Source of the DNA: Bacillus sp. JCM 19058
GTDB taxonomy: Bacteria; Bacillota; Bacilli; Bacillales_H; Bacillaceae_D
Length of the DNA: 30,751 nt
Reading direction: 5' to 3'
NCBI GenBank assembly: GCA_001310555.1
Contig: BAXO01000066.1
Location: 1 to 30,751, forward strand
The notes under the pieces are model-generated. The model saw only the letters and a program-made list of their open reading frames with translations, did no database searches and was not told the DNA's origin. This document shows, one piece after another, positions 17,758 to 27,681 of the stretch. Made by a program: the position numbers and the translations under genes. Each line of letters opens with the position of its first letter. Position 1 is the first letter of the stretch.

Positions 17758-18836
17758 ATGAAATTAGGAATTATCGGATGCGGGAGAATAACGGAAAAGC
17801 ATATCGAGACGGTTGCTAAGCTCGCTCAAGTAAAGGTAGAAGCGGTCAGCGATTTGTCTGAGGAACGAATGAAAAGTGCGAAGGAACAGCTGGAAAAGCA
17901 AGGCTGCTTATCTCCTGTTTTTTTTCGATGTTTTCCAATTATCAGGATTTATTAGACTATTCCGATGTCGACGTTGTTTTAATTGCGACAGCCTCGGGCG
18001 CTCATTACGAAATTGCAGAGCAAGCCTTAAAAGCAAAAAAGCATATTATTGTCGAGAAGCCACTCGCGCTTTCAATAGAAGAAACACGTCATCTGACCAC
18101 ATTTGCAAAAAAGCAAAAGAGAAGCCTGTTTGTTTGTCATCAATTGCGCTATCGTCAAATGATGACAAAAATTAAGGAATTGGTTCAAGCTGGCGCGCTC
18201 GGCGAGCTTTACTATGGGATGGCCATGATCGAAATTAATCGTTCACACGACTATTATCGTCAGGCTAGCTGGCGCGGCACGTGGGAGCACGACGGAGGCA
18301 TGCTGTTAAATCAAGGGATCCATATCGTCGATTTACTCGTCTGGTTATTCGGTGACGTTGAGAACGTTTATGGTGAAATAGTCAAGGTTAATGAAGAAAA
18401 AGAAACAGAAGATGTCGCATTAGGATTAATATCGTTTAAAAACGGAGCGAGAGGGTTAATTGAGGCGAATACGATTACTTTGCCTAATAACCTTGGTTAT
18501 TCGCTACGAATATTTGCAGAAAAAGGCACGATAGTCATAAGCGGGCGGCAGCTGAATGAGATTGAGCGGTTCGATGTTCAAGGTATAACTGTTGAGAAGG
18601 AGGAGCTAACGAGCTGGGAAACGGATCGCGACGAGCACCTTAGAATGTACCAAGCTTTCCTCTCCTACTTAGATGGAAAGACGCAGGAGCATGTTATTCA
18701 TAGCGACGACGCGGCAAAGGCGCTTGAGGCGATTTTCGCGCTTTACTGCTCAAACGATGCGCAACGAAAAATCATGCTACCACTTCAATCTTTCTCTACA
18801 ATAGATATGAAAAAAAAGGAGGGAGATGAACGATGA
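17758..18836 (+). CDS. Gfo/Idh/MocA oxidoreductase (WbpB/WlbA-like)
   Basis: NAD(P)-dependent sugar oxidoreductase. Rossmann motif LGIIGCGRITEKH at the start, ATASGAHYEIAEQALKAKKH, the diagnostic EKP (IIVEKPLALS) and GGMLLNQGIHIVDLLVWLFG. The T8 run at 17918-17925 carries an indel; repaired length about 359 aa. It starts one base after the aminotransferase stop. WbpB/WlbA oxidise C3 of UDP-GlcNAc-uronic acid so that WbpE can aminate it; the gene pair and the UDP-sugar 6-dehydrogenase downstream support that reading. Confidence 0.85.
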
Positions 18837-19782
18837 AACTAGGTCATGTCCTTGTGACCGGCGGAGCGGGTTTTATCGGTTCTCAGCTCGTTTCGCGATT
18901 ACTTCCATTTGCTGAGAAAATTTCGATTGTCGACGATTTATCAACAGGGGTGCTTGAAGCTATTCCTAATGAGCACAAAGTGAACTTTTATCAGGATAGT
19001 ATTTTAAATGAAGAGCTGCTGGCATCGATGATGCCAGAAATCGATTTAGTCTTTCATGTTGCTTGCCGAAATCTTGTGAAGTCAATGGATGATATTAAAG
19101 CGGATATGAAAACGAACCTTCTCGGTGCACTAGCCGTGCTGGAACAAGCAAAAGAGAACGGAACAAAGCTCAAGCGCATCGTTTACACCTCGACAGCTCT
19201 ATTTATGGAAATGCCCGACAGTTTCCGACGAAAGAATGGGAAAAGCAAATTACAGCTCCGTATGCAGCGAGTAAGTTTTCGGCAGAACAGTATTTTCACG
19301 TTTTTCACCAAATGTATCGGCTGCCGATGTCGATCGTTCGCCTCTCCAACGTGTATGGGCCAGGTCAATTGGTGACCAATCCTTATTGTGGGGTAGTGGC
19401 CAAATTCTTTGATGCGATAGACTGTCTGGAGCCATTCATCATTCATGGAGAAGGCGAGCAGACGCGGGATTTTACTTACATTGACGATGCGGTGTCGGCC
19501 ATTCTGTTAGCAGCAACAAAGGAGGAAGCGGTCGGTCAAGTATTTAATGTCGGAACGGGCCGTGAAACGACGGTTTTGCAGCTAGGGCAAATGATTGCTG
19601 AAGCTCACGGTTATGAGCATTATCCGGTTGTTCATGTGCCAAAACGGAAGGTGGATACGATACAGCGACGATCATTATCGATAGAATTCATTAAAAGGAC
19701 ACTAAATTGGGTACCGCAGAATACATTAGAAGCAGGTATTCAGCAAACATTAAACTGGTTAAAGGAGAAGAATAAGTCGTGA
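18833..19782 (+). CDS. NAD-dependent epimerase/dehydratase 1
   Basis: Extended SDR, 316 aa after repair. [13 protein letters not shown] at the N-terminus, FHVACRNLVKSMDD, then SIYGNARQFP, PYAASKFSAEQY (catalytic Tyr-x3-Lys), RLSNVYGPGQ and TRDFTYIDDAVSAI. A base missing near 19197 (ACAGCTCT) breaks it. It overlaps the previous gene by 4 bp and the next by 4 bp, indicating one operon. Related to UDP-glucose/UDP-GlcNAc 4-epimerases; it may convert the uronic-acid sugar between gluco and galacto forms, which is inference. Confidence 0.83.
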
Positions 19783-20768
19783 AAATATTTCAAGGTGTTA
19801 ATGAAATTGCCGGTCAAATGGGCATGTTCGCTGGAGAACTGAGAAAGAATAACTGCGATGTAACATGCTACAACACCTTTCATTCGTATCTAGGCTATGA
19901 GGATAATTTAATTAATCTAGAAAGGGAAGAGCTAAATAAAAACGTCGATACGATCCTAACTGAGTATGATGTGTACCACTTCCATTACGCGCAAACATTG
20001 AACGATGATTTCAGCGATTTGAAGGCGTTGCAAGCGAACGGAAAAAAGGCAGTGATGCATCATTGGGGAAATGATGTCAGGTTTCATGAGCAGGCGAAGG
20101 AAAGAAATCCTTTCGCTTACACCGGCGATTCTCCAGCGAATGAGGTGATGCATGAAAGGCTGACAGCCATTTCCAAGGTGATAAAGGAGGCTATTGTTCA
20201 GGATTACGAGGTATATGAATATGTAAAGCCTTATTATGACCGGGTGCATGTGCTACCTATTGCCGTGCAATTTGAAAAAGTCGCGCAAACGGAGTCCGTG
20301 TCTAACGATATTCCTCTACTGCTCCATGCTCCGACGAATCCGTTATTTAAAGGGACTGAGCATGTAGAAGCCGCGGTTCACCGATTGGCAAAGGAATTTT
20401 CGTTCGAATACGTCCGTATTGAGCAAAAGCATCATGAAGAGGCGTTAGACCAGTATAAACAGGCTGACTTGATTATCGATCAAGTGTTATGTGGCTCATA
20501 CGGGCTGTTGTCAGTCGAGGCAATGGCGATGGGAAAGCCGGTCGTTACGTATGTTAGAGATGATCTCCTACCTACCTTTCCAGAAATCCCGCCAATCATC
20601 AATGCCAACCCTGCAAATCTTTACGAAAAAGTCCGCTACCTCCTCAAATATCCAGATGTCTTAAACGCTTACGGTAGACAAGGAAGGCGCTATGCTAAAA
20701 AGTATCATGACATTAAGGTCGTAGCTGAGCAGCTCATGTCCATTTATGAAGGACTAAAACCGTTATAG
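19779..20768 (+). CDS. Glycosyltransferase, paralogue A
   Basis: Intact 329-aa glycosyltransferase with GTG start inside the previous stop (GTGA overlap). Landmarks: NEIAGQMGMFAGEL, YDVYHFHYAQTLN, KAVMHHWGNDVRFHEQ, LLHAPTNPLFKGTEHVEAA, and DLIIDQVLCGSYGLLSVEAMAMGKPV, the nucleotide-binding E-x7-E-like region of GT4 enzymes. Two further genes (22376 and 23379) share all of these landmarks, so it is one of three paralogues. It is the only one of the three without an indel. Donor sugar unknown; a sugar from the WbpA/B/E/D set is plausible. Confidence 0.83.
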   Translation: MKIFQGVNEIAGQMGMFAGELRKNNCDVTCYNTFHSYLGYEDNLINLEREELNKNVDTILTEYDVYHFHYAQTLNDDFSDLKALQANGKKAVMHHWGNDVRFHEQAKERNPFAYTGDSPANEVMHERLTAISKVIKEAIVQDYEVYEYVKPYYDRVHVLPIAVQFEKVAQTESVSNDIPLLLHAPTNPLFKGTEHVEAAVHRLAKEFSFEYVRIEQKHHEEALDQYKQADLIIDQVLCGSYGLLSVEAMAMGKPVVTYVRDDLLPTFPEIPPIINANPANLYEKVRYLLKYPDVLNAYGRQGRRYAKKYHDIKVVAEQLMSIYEGLKPL

Positions 20769-20777
20769 AATACACAT

Positions 20778-20810
20778 GGGAAGTAAGCTCATTTTTGATG
20801 ATTACTTCCC
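20778..20810. repeat. Hairpin after glycosyltransferase A
   Basis: GGGAAGTAA (20778-20786) and TTACTTCCC (20802-20810) form a perfect 9-bp stem with a 15-base loop, 10 nt after the stop codon. There is no T tract after it, so termination would be weak. The remaining 20811-21056 shows no gene. Confidence 0.55.
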
Positions 20811-21058
20811 GAAAGTATTCGGCTTGAACAAAAGTAGGACGAGCAAAGACGGTCATTACCAGAAAGCACTGCTTTACAGAAGGTATAGAATATTTATAGA
20901 GGAAGTCAATTGATTGGAAGTAGGTTAAACGCTTTCATTTCGATGGCGTGATAAATGCTCTGTATCGACGAAACAAGGCATAACTTGTCTGCTATTTTTA
21001 AAGGAGCGGAATTCGCCAATCAGATAGGGAGCCTGTTGAGTGGTTAAAGAACTGAAGG

Positions 21059-21087
21059 GGGGAGGACGAAAGAGAGCCTCTCTCCCC
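21059..21087. terminator. Possible terminator of DUF4855 gene
   Basis: GGGGAG (21059-21064) pairs with CTCCCC (21082-21087) with a smaller inner stem, in the gap after the minus-strand DUF4855 gene. The T tract is poor on both strands. Confidence 0.3.
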
Positions 21088-21118
21088 TATAAAATTTTAA
21101 AATGGCAGCTAAAGCGGC

Positions 21119-22120
21119 TTAATACGGCCGGCCTGGATAGCTTTGCTCGGTATATAATTTGTTCATGAAATTGTATATTTGTTGATATTCCGTTTTATGT
21201 TCGTTTAAATATTCGCGGATCGACAAGTCATAAAATTGGAAAACGAGAAAGCAGTCATTGATAAAATTATTACGGTGTGGCAGACCGAGATTCAAATAGT
21301 CATAAATATGATAAGGGCTAAACGTAATACCTTTCCCGATATTAATTTGCAGCCCCGTACCAACTACCCTTGAAAAAAGTGAAGCATGGTTAATCCATTC
21401 GGGCCCGAGACTCGTATTACCATAATAGTTTGGGTTCACTGCAGTAACATCGAAATTCAAGGCCTCCCCCTTCCAAGGATTCATTGCACCATATCCTCCA
21501 TAGTTAGGAAGCCACATGGCTTTATAGGAATGGGCATGAATACTATCATTCAGCTCGACGAGCAGCTCCTCATCCTCAGGTAAGAGAACCTCTCTCATCC
21601 AATAGAATCCTTTTAATTGCAAGTTTGTCAAGCCTGCCTGCTTCCAGTGTTCCATAACGCTTTGAAGCCACCAGTCGAGCGCGTCCTTGCGCATAGATTG
21701 TGTTTGAAAGGACAGCGACTGACCGTTGAGTGTACCAAAATTCAATTGACTCTTCATCGGATAAGGAATACCGAGCCAAATGTCTAGCGGTACAACAGCG
21801 AGCTCGTTTAAGGCATGTAAATTATAGCCCGGTTCAAACAATATATTTGTATAAGCTTCCCAATCCTCTTTAGTAGGCGATTGACCAAATCCCGCATAAA
21901 GAGGGTGGATGTAATAATCGTCTCTGACAGTGACAGGTGAGAAGACAAAGCCTTTAAAATAAGGAGATTTTGTATCAGTGCCTTCAAAGTTATAGCGGAC
22001 TGCCGGCAACAAATCGTCTGCAGACCAAAGTCTTTTGTTTTCCTTATCAAATCCTCCAATTGAAATAACCGTCAAATGCTGTTGTAAATTTTGCTCCTTT
22101 CCGCTGTAAAAACCTTTCAT
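21119..22120 (-). CDS. DUF4855 domain protein
   Basis: Intact protein of 333 aa from the ATG at 22120 (GGAAGGTG 8 nt before); an ATG at 22150 has worse spacing. Motifs recalled for DUF4855: KGFVFSPVT, QLKGFYWMREVLLPEDEELL and AMWLPNYGGYG. The pattern of Trp, Tyr and acidic residues suggests a glycosidase-like TIM barrel, but activity is not established. It has no signal peptide, as expected for a protein made in the mother cell and put on the spore. It stands opposite to the flanking glycosyltransferases and may trim or bind the glycan they make. Confidence 0.75.
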   Translation of the reverse strand: MKGFYSGKEQNLQQHLTVISIGGFDKENKRLWSADDLLPAVRYNFEGTDTKSPYFKGFVFSPVTVRDDYYIHPLYAGFGQSPTKEDWEAYTNILFEPGYNLHALNELAVVPLDIWLGIPYPMKSQLNFGTLNGQSLSFQTQSMRKDALDWWLQSVMEHWKQAGLTNLQLKGFYWMREVLLPEDEELLVELNDSIHAHSYKAMWLPNYGGYGAMNPWKGEALNFDVTAVNPNYYGNTSLGPEWINHASLFSRVVGTGLQINIGKGITFSPYHIYDYLNLGLPHRNNFINDCFLVFQFYDLSIREYLNEHKTEYQQIYNFMNKLYTEQSYPGRPY

Positions 22121-22257
22121 TTTTGTCACACCTTCCTTGTTTCTACTCATTCCTTCTGCTTATCGCGCTTCGGAGGTCGGGGGATTGTCCTATCATGCAT
22201 AAACGAATAGCCGTCAACTTCACATGGCGCCTGTTCGCCTAGATAAACATCCTTCTA

Positions 22258-22287
22258 TAGCATATGTGAACAGCTTCCGAACGGGTT
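22258..22287 (-). promoter_or_regulatory. Sigma-K-like promoter for DUF4855 gene
   Basis: On the minus strand AACC, 17 bp, CATATGCTA: matches mACm...CATAnnnTA. The transcript start would be near 22250, about 130 nt before the start codon. Confidence 0.45.
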
Positions 22288-22375
22288 ATGGATAATAAAC
22301 TATTTTTTTTGAACGATGGACCGATGAGTTCAGGGGTGAATACATATATATGACTGACTTCAAGGAGGAATGGTT

Positions 22376-23364
22376 GTGCGTATTGTTCATGCACCTACAG
22401 AAATCGCAGGCCAAATGGGAATTTTGTGTGAAGGGTTAAGAGGAGAAGGCCATCAAGTGAATGGGTATAACTGGTTTCATACGTATATTAAATATAACAG
22501 CAGAATTGTCAACACAGATGCTTATGAGCTCTACCGACACTTGATTCCTCTTACTAAAAATACTGATGTGTTTCATTTTCATAACGGTGGCACGTTTAGT
22601 GTTCAGGGAACGGAACTGCCTTACTTAGCGACGCAAAAGAAAAAAAATGTTGATGCATCATTGGGGCAATGACGTCCGGACCGTACAAACCGTGAAAGAG
22701 TTAAATCCTTATCCATTGCCACCAAGCTATTATTCTGATGAACATATTAAAGATCGATTAGCCTTCCTGTCTACCCACATTAAGACAGCGCTTGTTCAGG
22801 ATTATGAAATGGTGCCCCACGTTAAGGACTTCTATCAGCATGTTAAAGTCGTTCCGCTTGCTTGCAGAGTCGATTCCTTTGTGCCTAACTACCCTAAGCC
22901 GGATGCTCGAGAGACTTGTATTGTCCATGCTCCGACGGATCGGGCGTTCAAGGGGACCGAACATGTTAATCAGGCGATCGAGCAATTGAAAGCGAAACAG
23001 CTGCCGATCACTTATATTCCGGTCGAGAAAATGAGTCATCAAGACGCGCTATCGACCTACAGCAAGGCCGATATTATTGTCGATCAGGTTCTGTGTGGGA
23101 CGTACGGAATGCTCAGTGTTGAGGCTATGGCTTTAGGAAAGGTTGTCGTTGCATTTATTCGTGATGATGTGAAAGCTCAGCTTCCTCCCCATTTTCCGGT
23201 AGTATCGGCAACGCCGGAAACGTTGCCACAAGTTTTGGAGGGACTTGTTCAAATGCCGGAAATGCGGCATGAATTAGGAAAGAAAAGCAGAAGCTTTGCC
23301 GAAGAATATCATGATGTAAAAAAAAGTAACAAAACAAATTCTCGAAATATATCAGAGCTTATAA
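22376..23364 (+). CDS. Glycosyltransferase, paralogue B
   Basis: About 328 aa after two repairs (A8 22640-22647 and A8 23318-23325, both to 7). Landmarks: [76 protein letters not shown]. The start is GTG at 22376, 7 nt after AGGAGG; the ATG at 22370 is too close to that site. The second error removes its stop and fuses it in frame with paralogue C; the restored end reads KQILEIYQSL. Similar to the genes at 19779 and 23379. Confidence 0.83.
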
Positions 23365-23378
23365 AAGGAGAGGATAGA

Positions 23379-24393
23379 ATGCTGAGAATTTGTCATGCAC
23401 CAACTGAAATTGCAGGTCAAGTTGGCCTGATTTGTAAAAAGCTCAAAGAGTTGGGGGTTCACGCAAACGGTTATAACTTCTTCCCTTCCTATTTTAATTA
23501 CAAGGGTACGTATGTAACAGATGCTTTCGAATTACAGAAGGTTGTTAATGTAGCTAGTGACTATTTTGATATATTTCATTTCCATAATAGCAGTACGTTT
23601 ATTTCCGATTGCCGTGATTTAGAATGGATTCAACAAAGCGGAAAAAAAAGCATTATGCATCACCGCGGCGTCGATGTCCGCATGAGCCACTTGGCAAGAA
23701 AGGGTGCTGATTATGATAACCCGTACGTCAATACAGAATCCTCCTATCCTGATGAGACGATCATCGAAAACTTAACATTTTTTTTCGAAATATATCGATG
23801 CAGCGATCGTACAGGATTTTGAGCTTTATAAATACGTTTATCCTTTTTATGCGAAAGAAAATAAACCGGTTTTCGTTCTGCCTCGCCTTTGTCCGATTGA
23901 GGAATTTCAGCCGACTTATCCAGACCAACTGAACGAGAAGCTTCTCGTAGTTCATGCTCCGACGCAAAGGGAGTTTAAAGGCTCTGAGCAGGTTATTCAA
24001 ACAGTCGAGCAATTACAGCAAGAGCTTTCATTCGAGTTTCTATTAGTGGAAAACATGAGCCATCGTGAAGCGGTAGAGCTTTACAAAAAGGCAGACATCG
24101 TCATCGATCAAATTCTTTGTGGAGCCTACGGAAATTTAAGCGTGGAGGCGATGGCATTAGGAAAGCCCGTTATTTGTTTTATCCGTCCAGATTTGCTCCA
24201 ATCATTTCCGAGCACGCTTCCTGTGCAATCGGCAAACCCCGATACGTTATATGCAGTTTTGCGCGATTTAGTATTAGATGGGACGAAGCGTGCAGAATTA
24301 GGGAAGCAAGGACGACTGTATGTCGAGGAACATCATGATGCGGCGAAAGTAGCTCAACAATTGAAGGCTATTTATAAAAGTCTGATTCATTAA
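23379..24393 (+). CDS. Glycosyltransferase, paralogue C
   Basis: About 337 aa after trimming T8 at 23778-23785 to 7. Landmarks: [43 protein letters not shown] (HHRG where the paralogues have HHWG), [42 protein letters not shown]. It starts 14 nt after paralogue B with AAAGGAGAGG before the ATG and ends 16 bp before the acyltransferase. Tandem copies with diverged loops suggest different sugars or linkages in one chain. Confidence 0.83.
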
Positions 24394-24409
24394 AAAGGGA
24401 GGTGGGAAG

Positions 24410-25108
24410 GTGAAATGGCATCCGTCTGTAAAGATTGGCGAACATGTAAAAATTGGTGAGCATGTCGTTATCGAAAAAAGTGTCACGATCGGCGACCATG
24501 TGACCATTGGTCATCATTGTATCATTAAAGAAGGGACGGTCCTTGAAGAAGGAGTGTCTGTCGGCGACTTTGCCGTTTTAGGAAAACGGCCGTCAGCGAA
24601 TAAAAAGATGGCACGAAAGCCCGAAACAAAGCTTTCGCCTCTAGTTATAAAAAACGGTAGTCAAATCGGTAGCCACATTACGCTGTATGCAGGTTCCTCT
24701 TTGCAGGAGGGCGTGTTTGTCGGCGATCATTCTAGTATTCGTGAACAAGTCGAGGTTGGAGTCCGTTCTGTTGTCGGGCGAAATGTCATGATTGAACCAA
24801 ATACGCGAATTGGCTCTCGGGTAACGATTCAAACGAGCTGTTATGTGACCGCGGATACGATTATCGAAAACGATGCGTTTCTCGGCCCGTGCGTTTCGAT
24901 GTCCAATGATAAGTATATGGCAAGCGGCAAAGGGGTTCACAAAGGACCGCATATTAAAGAAGGGGCAAAAATCGGCAACAACGCGACCTTGCTTCCGGCG
25001 CTCGTTATCGGTGAGCAATCGATCATCGGTGCCGGATCAGTGATAACAAAGGATGTACCTTCGCGGAAAACGGTTATCGGTAATCCAGGAAGAATAAAAG
25101 AAAAATAA
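24410..25108 (+). CDS. Hexapeptide N-acetyltransferase (WbpD-like)
   Basis: Intact 232-aa left-handed beta-helix protein: repeated hexapeptides from residue 6 ([15 protein letters not shown]), an inserted loop with many basic residues, and the C-terminal [35 protein letters not shown] and [13 protein letters not shown]. These match the WbpD group, which acetylates the 3-amino group of UDP-GlcNAc3N-uronic acid with acetyl-CoA. The start is GTG at 24410, 7 nt after AGGGAGG. Other sugar or serine O-acetyltransferases share the fold, so the substrate rests on the neighbours. Confidence 0.82.
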   Translation: MKWHPSVKIGEHVKIGEHVVIEKSVTIGDHVTIGHHCIIKEGTVLEEGVSVGDFAVLGKRPSANKKMARKPETKLSPLVIKNGSQIGSHITLYAGSSLQEGVFVGDHSSIREQVEVGVRSVVGRNVMIEPNTRIGSRVTIQTSCYVTADTIIENDAFLGPCVSMSNDKYMASGKGVHKGPHIKEGAKIGNNATLLPALVIGEQSIIGAGSVITKDVPSRKTVIGNPGRIKEK

Positions 25109-25317
25109 CGAACCCGTTTCAGTGAGAGGACGTATCGGAAAGCTTGGCGTTGGCGCGACTAGTGATTCAACTTAAGCTTTGCTGATAGGTGGTGGTCTCA
25201 AAGAGGAACGCCTAAGTTTTTTTTCTGGCACGTTCGTCTATATCTGCTGACGTTTTTTTTCATATCTTATCAGAGGCAGAAGTATAGAGAATGTTGCTGG
25301 AAAAGGAGATAGTGAAA

Positions 25318-26577
25318 ATGAATCATAAAGTAGCGATCGTCGGACTAGGTTATGTCGGTTTGCCGTTAGCGATGTTATTTTCTCAAAAGGGCTGTCAAGT
25401 GATCGGAATCGATATCGATCGTCACAAAATTGCTCGTTTAAAACAAGGTGTATCATATTTGTCTGATATTAGTGATGAAGAAATTGCCACTCTCATGAAT
25501 AATAAATCCTTTCGCTGTACGACCGACTTTAAAGAAGCGGCAAAGTTGATTCGATCATTCTCTGCGTCCCCACGCCTTTATCAGAGCGACAATATCCGGA
25601 CTTAAGTTATTTGCAGGAAGCGATGTTATCCTTAATGCCCCATCTCCAAAAAAATCAATTGTTCGTATTAGAAAGCTCAACCTTCCCTGGAACGACGGAA
25701 GAAATAGTGCAGCCTCTCGTTGAAAAAAAGTAAAAAAAAGTGATTGGCTCTGATTTATTTTTAGGATATTCACCGGAACGAATCGACCCAGGAAATCATA
25801 AGTATACATTGGAGCAAATACCTAAAGTTATAAGTGGTGTAACGCCGAATTGTCTAGAGAAGGTACAGAAATTGTATCAAGTTGCTTTTCAAAAGCTTGT
25901 ACCCGTTTCTTCTCCGAAAATAGCAGAAATGACAAAAATTTTGGAAAATACTCAACGTTTAGTTAATATATCCTTTATGAATGAAATGGCAAAGGTTTGT
26001 AAAGGTCTTAATGTTGATATTTGGGAGGCTATTGGGGCAGCTAGTACAAAGCCTTATGGATTTACGCCTTATTATCCCGGTCCAGGGATCGGAGGTCATT
26101 GTATTCCCGTCGATCCGCTTTATTTAAAATGGAAGGCCAATAAGGCAGAAATTCAAACACCTTTTATCGATTTAGCGAAAAAGGTCAACGATGAGCAGCC
26201 GTTTTATATCGTTGACTCTATGTCGAAATATATAACAAAAAAAGGCAGATGCTTCACGTGTTTTATTAATAGGAATGACCTATAAAGCGGATGTCAATGA
26301 TCTGCGCGAATCTGTCTCCCTGTCTGTATTGGAAGTTCTGAGGAATTCTGGCTATCATATTGATTTCCACGATCCGTATATTTCGGAACTTAAAATACAT
26401 GGCACAGCTTACAAGCATGTTGAACTGACGAAAGAACGGCTTTCAGCTTATGACTGTGTTCTCATATTGACCGATCATAGCGAGATCGATTATCAGATGA
26501 TTATAGAACACGCCCAATTAATTTTCGATACGAGAAATCGAATTAAGGAAAAATGCGATCATGTGGTTCGATTATAA
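25318..26577 (+). CDS. UDP-GlcNAc/UDP-glucose 6-dehydrogenase (WbpA-like)
   Basis: 419 aa after repair. [20 protein letters not shown] (Rossmann), IICVPTPL-like segment, [48 protein letters not shown], the catalytic-Cys motif [13 protein letters not shown] and [13 protein letters not shown]. Indels: one A missing near 25543; two neighbouring runs, A7 25723-25729 and A8 25732-25739, that cancel in frame but create a TAA; and A7 26237-26243 (to 6). It oxidises C6 of a UDP-hexose to the uronic acid using NAD. The [11 protein letters not shown] form is common in UDP-GlcNAc dehydrogenases (WbpA/WbpO), which fits the nearby WbpB/E/D-like genes. Confidence 0.88.
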
Positions 26578-26591
26578 AAAGGGGTGAGGAT

Positions 26592-27560
26592 GTGCGGCTT
26601 CTTGTGACAGGTGGCGCCGGATTTATTGGCTCTCATTTGTGTGAGAGCTTACTAACCGATGGGCATGAGGTAATATGCTCGATAATTTAAAGAACAGCAC
26701 CTTTTATTCCCTTAATGAAGTGGCTAGTGATCGGAATTTAACAATGATCCAAGGCGACTGTCATCGTGAACAATTGCTTGATGAACTCGTTCCAAAAGTT
26801 GACGCTGTCTTTCATTTAGCGGCAATATTAGGAGTGAAAACGTGTGTTGAGAAGCCTTTACAAGTCATTGAAGGAAATATTAACGGAACAATGATTCTCT
26901 TAAAAAAAGCGTATCAATACGGTAAAAAATTGATTTTTGCTTCAACATCAGAAATTTATGGAAAAAATGAGCAAATTCCGTTTAAAGAAAACAGCGATCG
27001 GATTCTTGGTGCAACATCGGTCGCTCGTTGGTGTTATTCAAGTACAAAAGCGCTGGAGGAGCATCTCTGTCTCGCGTACGGAATGCAAGGACTCCCGGTG
27101 ACAATCCTACGCTATTTTAATGCGTTCGGGCCTCGAGCCAATGCGTCTGCCTACGGAGGGGTCATCCCGATATTCATAAAAGCAGCTTTGCAAGCCAAGC
27201 CGCTTCAAGTTTTCGGTGACGGAAAGCAGAGCCGTTGCTTTACGTATGTTTCAGATACTGTCGAAGCAACAAAAAGGTCCTTATCACCACGAGCTGATGG
27301 CCAGATTATAAATATCGGCAGTCGGCATACGATTACGATCGATGAGTTGGCTCGTCTCATTATTCAGCTTACCGAAGCACGCTCAGAGATTCAGTATGTT
27401 CCGTATGAAGAAGCATATGGAACAGGCTATGAAGATATGAAGGAGCGAGAACCTCATATTGAAAAGATGGAACAAATTCTCGCCTACTCTTCTCAAATTA
27501 GGCTAGAAGAAGGGCTGGAGAGGACAATTGATTGGTTTAAAAAAACAGTGCGGATCATAA
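26592..27560 (+). CDS. NAD-dependent epimerase/dehydratase 2
   Basis: Extended SDR, 322 aa after repair. GTG start with [63 protein letters not shown] (Tyr-x3-Lys), [24 protein letters not shown] missing C at 26678 restores [11 protein letters not shown]. The A7 run at 27539-27545 should be 6, which gives the end FKKQCGS and a stop at 27558-27560, just before the terminator; unrepaired, the frame reads through the hairpin. Close to UDP-GlcNAc/UDP-glucuronate epimerases or decarboxylase-like SDRs; the exact reaction cannot be fixed. Confidence 0.83.
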
Positions 27561-27606
27561 AAGGGACCAGTCCTCGCGGAAACAGTTCTAGGACTGGTCT
27601 TTTTCC
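27561..27606 (+). terminator. Terminator of the second sugar operon
   Basis: GACCAGTCCT (27565-27574) and AGGACTGGTC (27590-27599) form a perfect 10-bp stem followed by T5. It ends the 25318-27560 unit. Confidence 0.9.
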
Positions 27607-27681
27607 TGTTCTTCTAAATTTCTAACAAACCAGCTCGAATGAGCGCTCTCGTTTGCTGCGGGGGCTTCGATTTCTTCATTT

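Noticed and set aside
20924..20937. Sequence resembling a catabolite-responsive element (revcomp TGAAAGCGTTTAAC)
   Set aside because: Twelve of fourteen consensus positions, but it is in a gap between two converging genes with no promoter to regulate.
25130..25225. Possible long hairpin (GGCGTT with AACGCC, AACTTA with TAAGTT then T8)
   Set aside because: Arms are short and far apart; a weak terminator after the acetyltransferase is possible but not supported enough to list.
25261..25269. CATATCTTA, a sigma-K -10 match before the UDP-sugar dehydrogenase
   Set aside because: No mACm -35 at 15-17 bp; such 6-base matches occur by chance several times in 30 kb.
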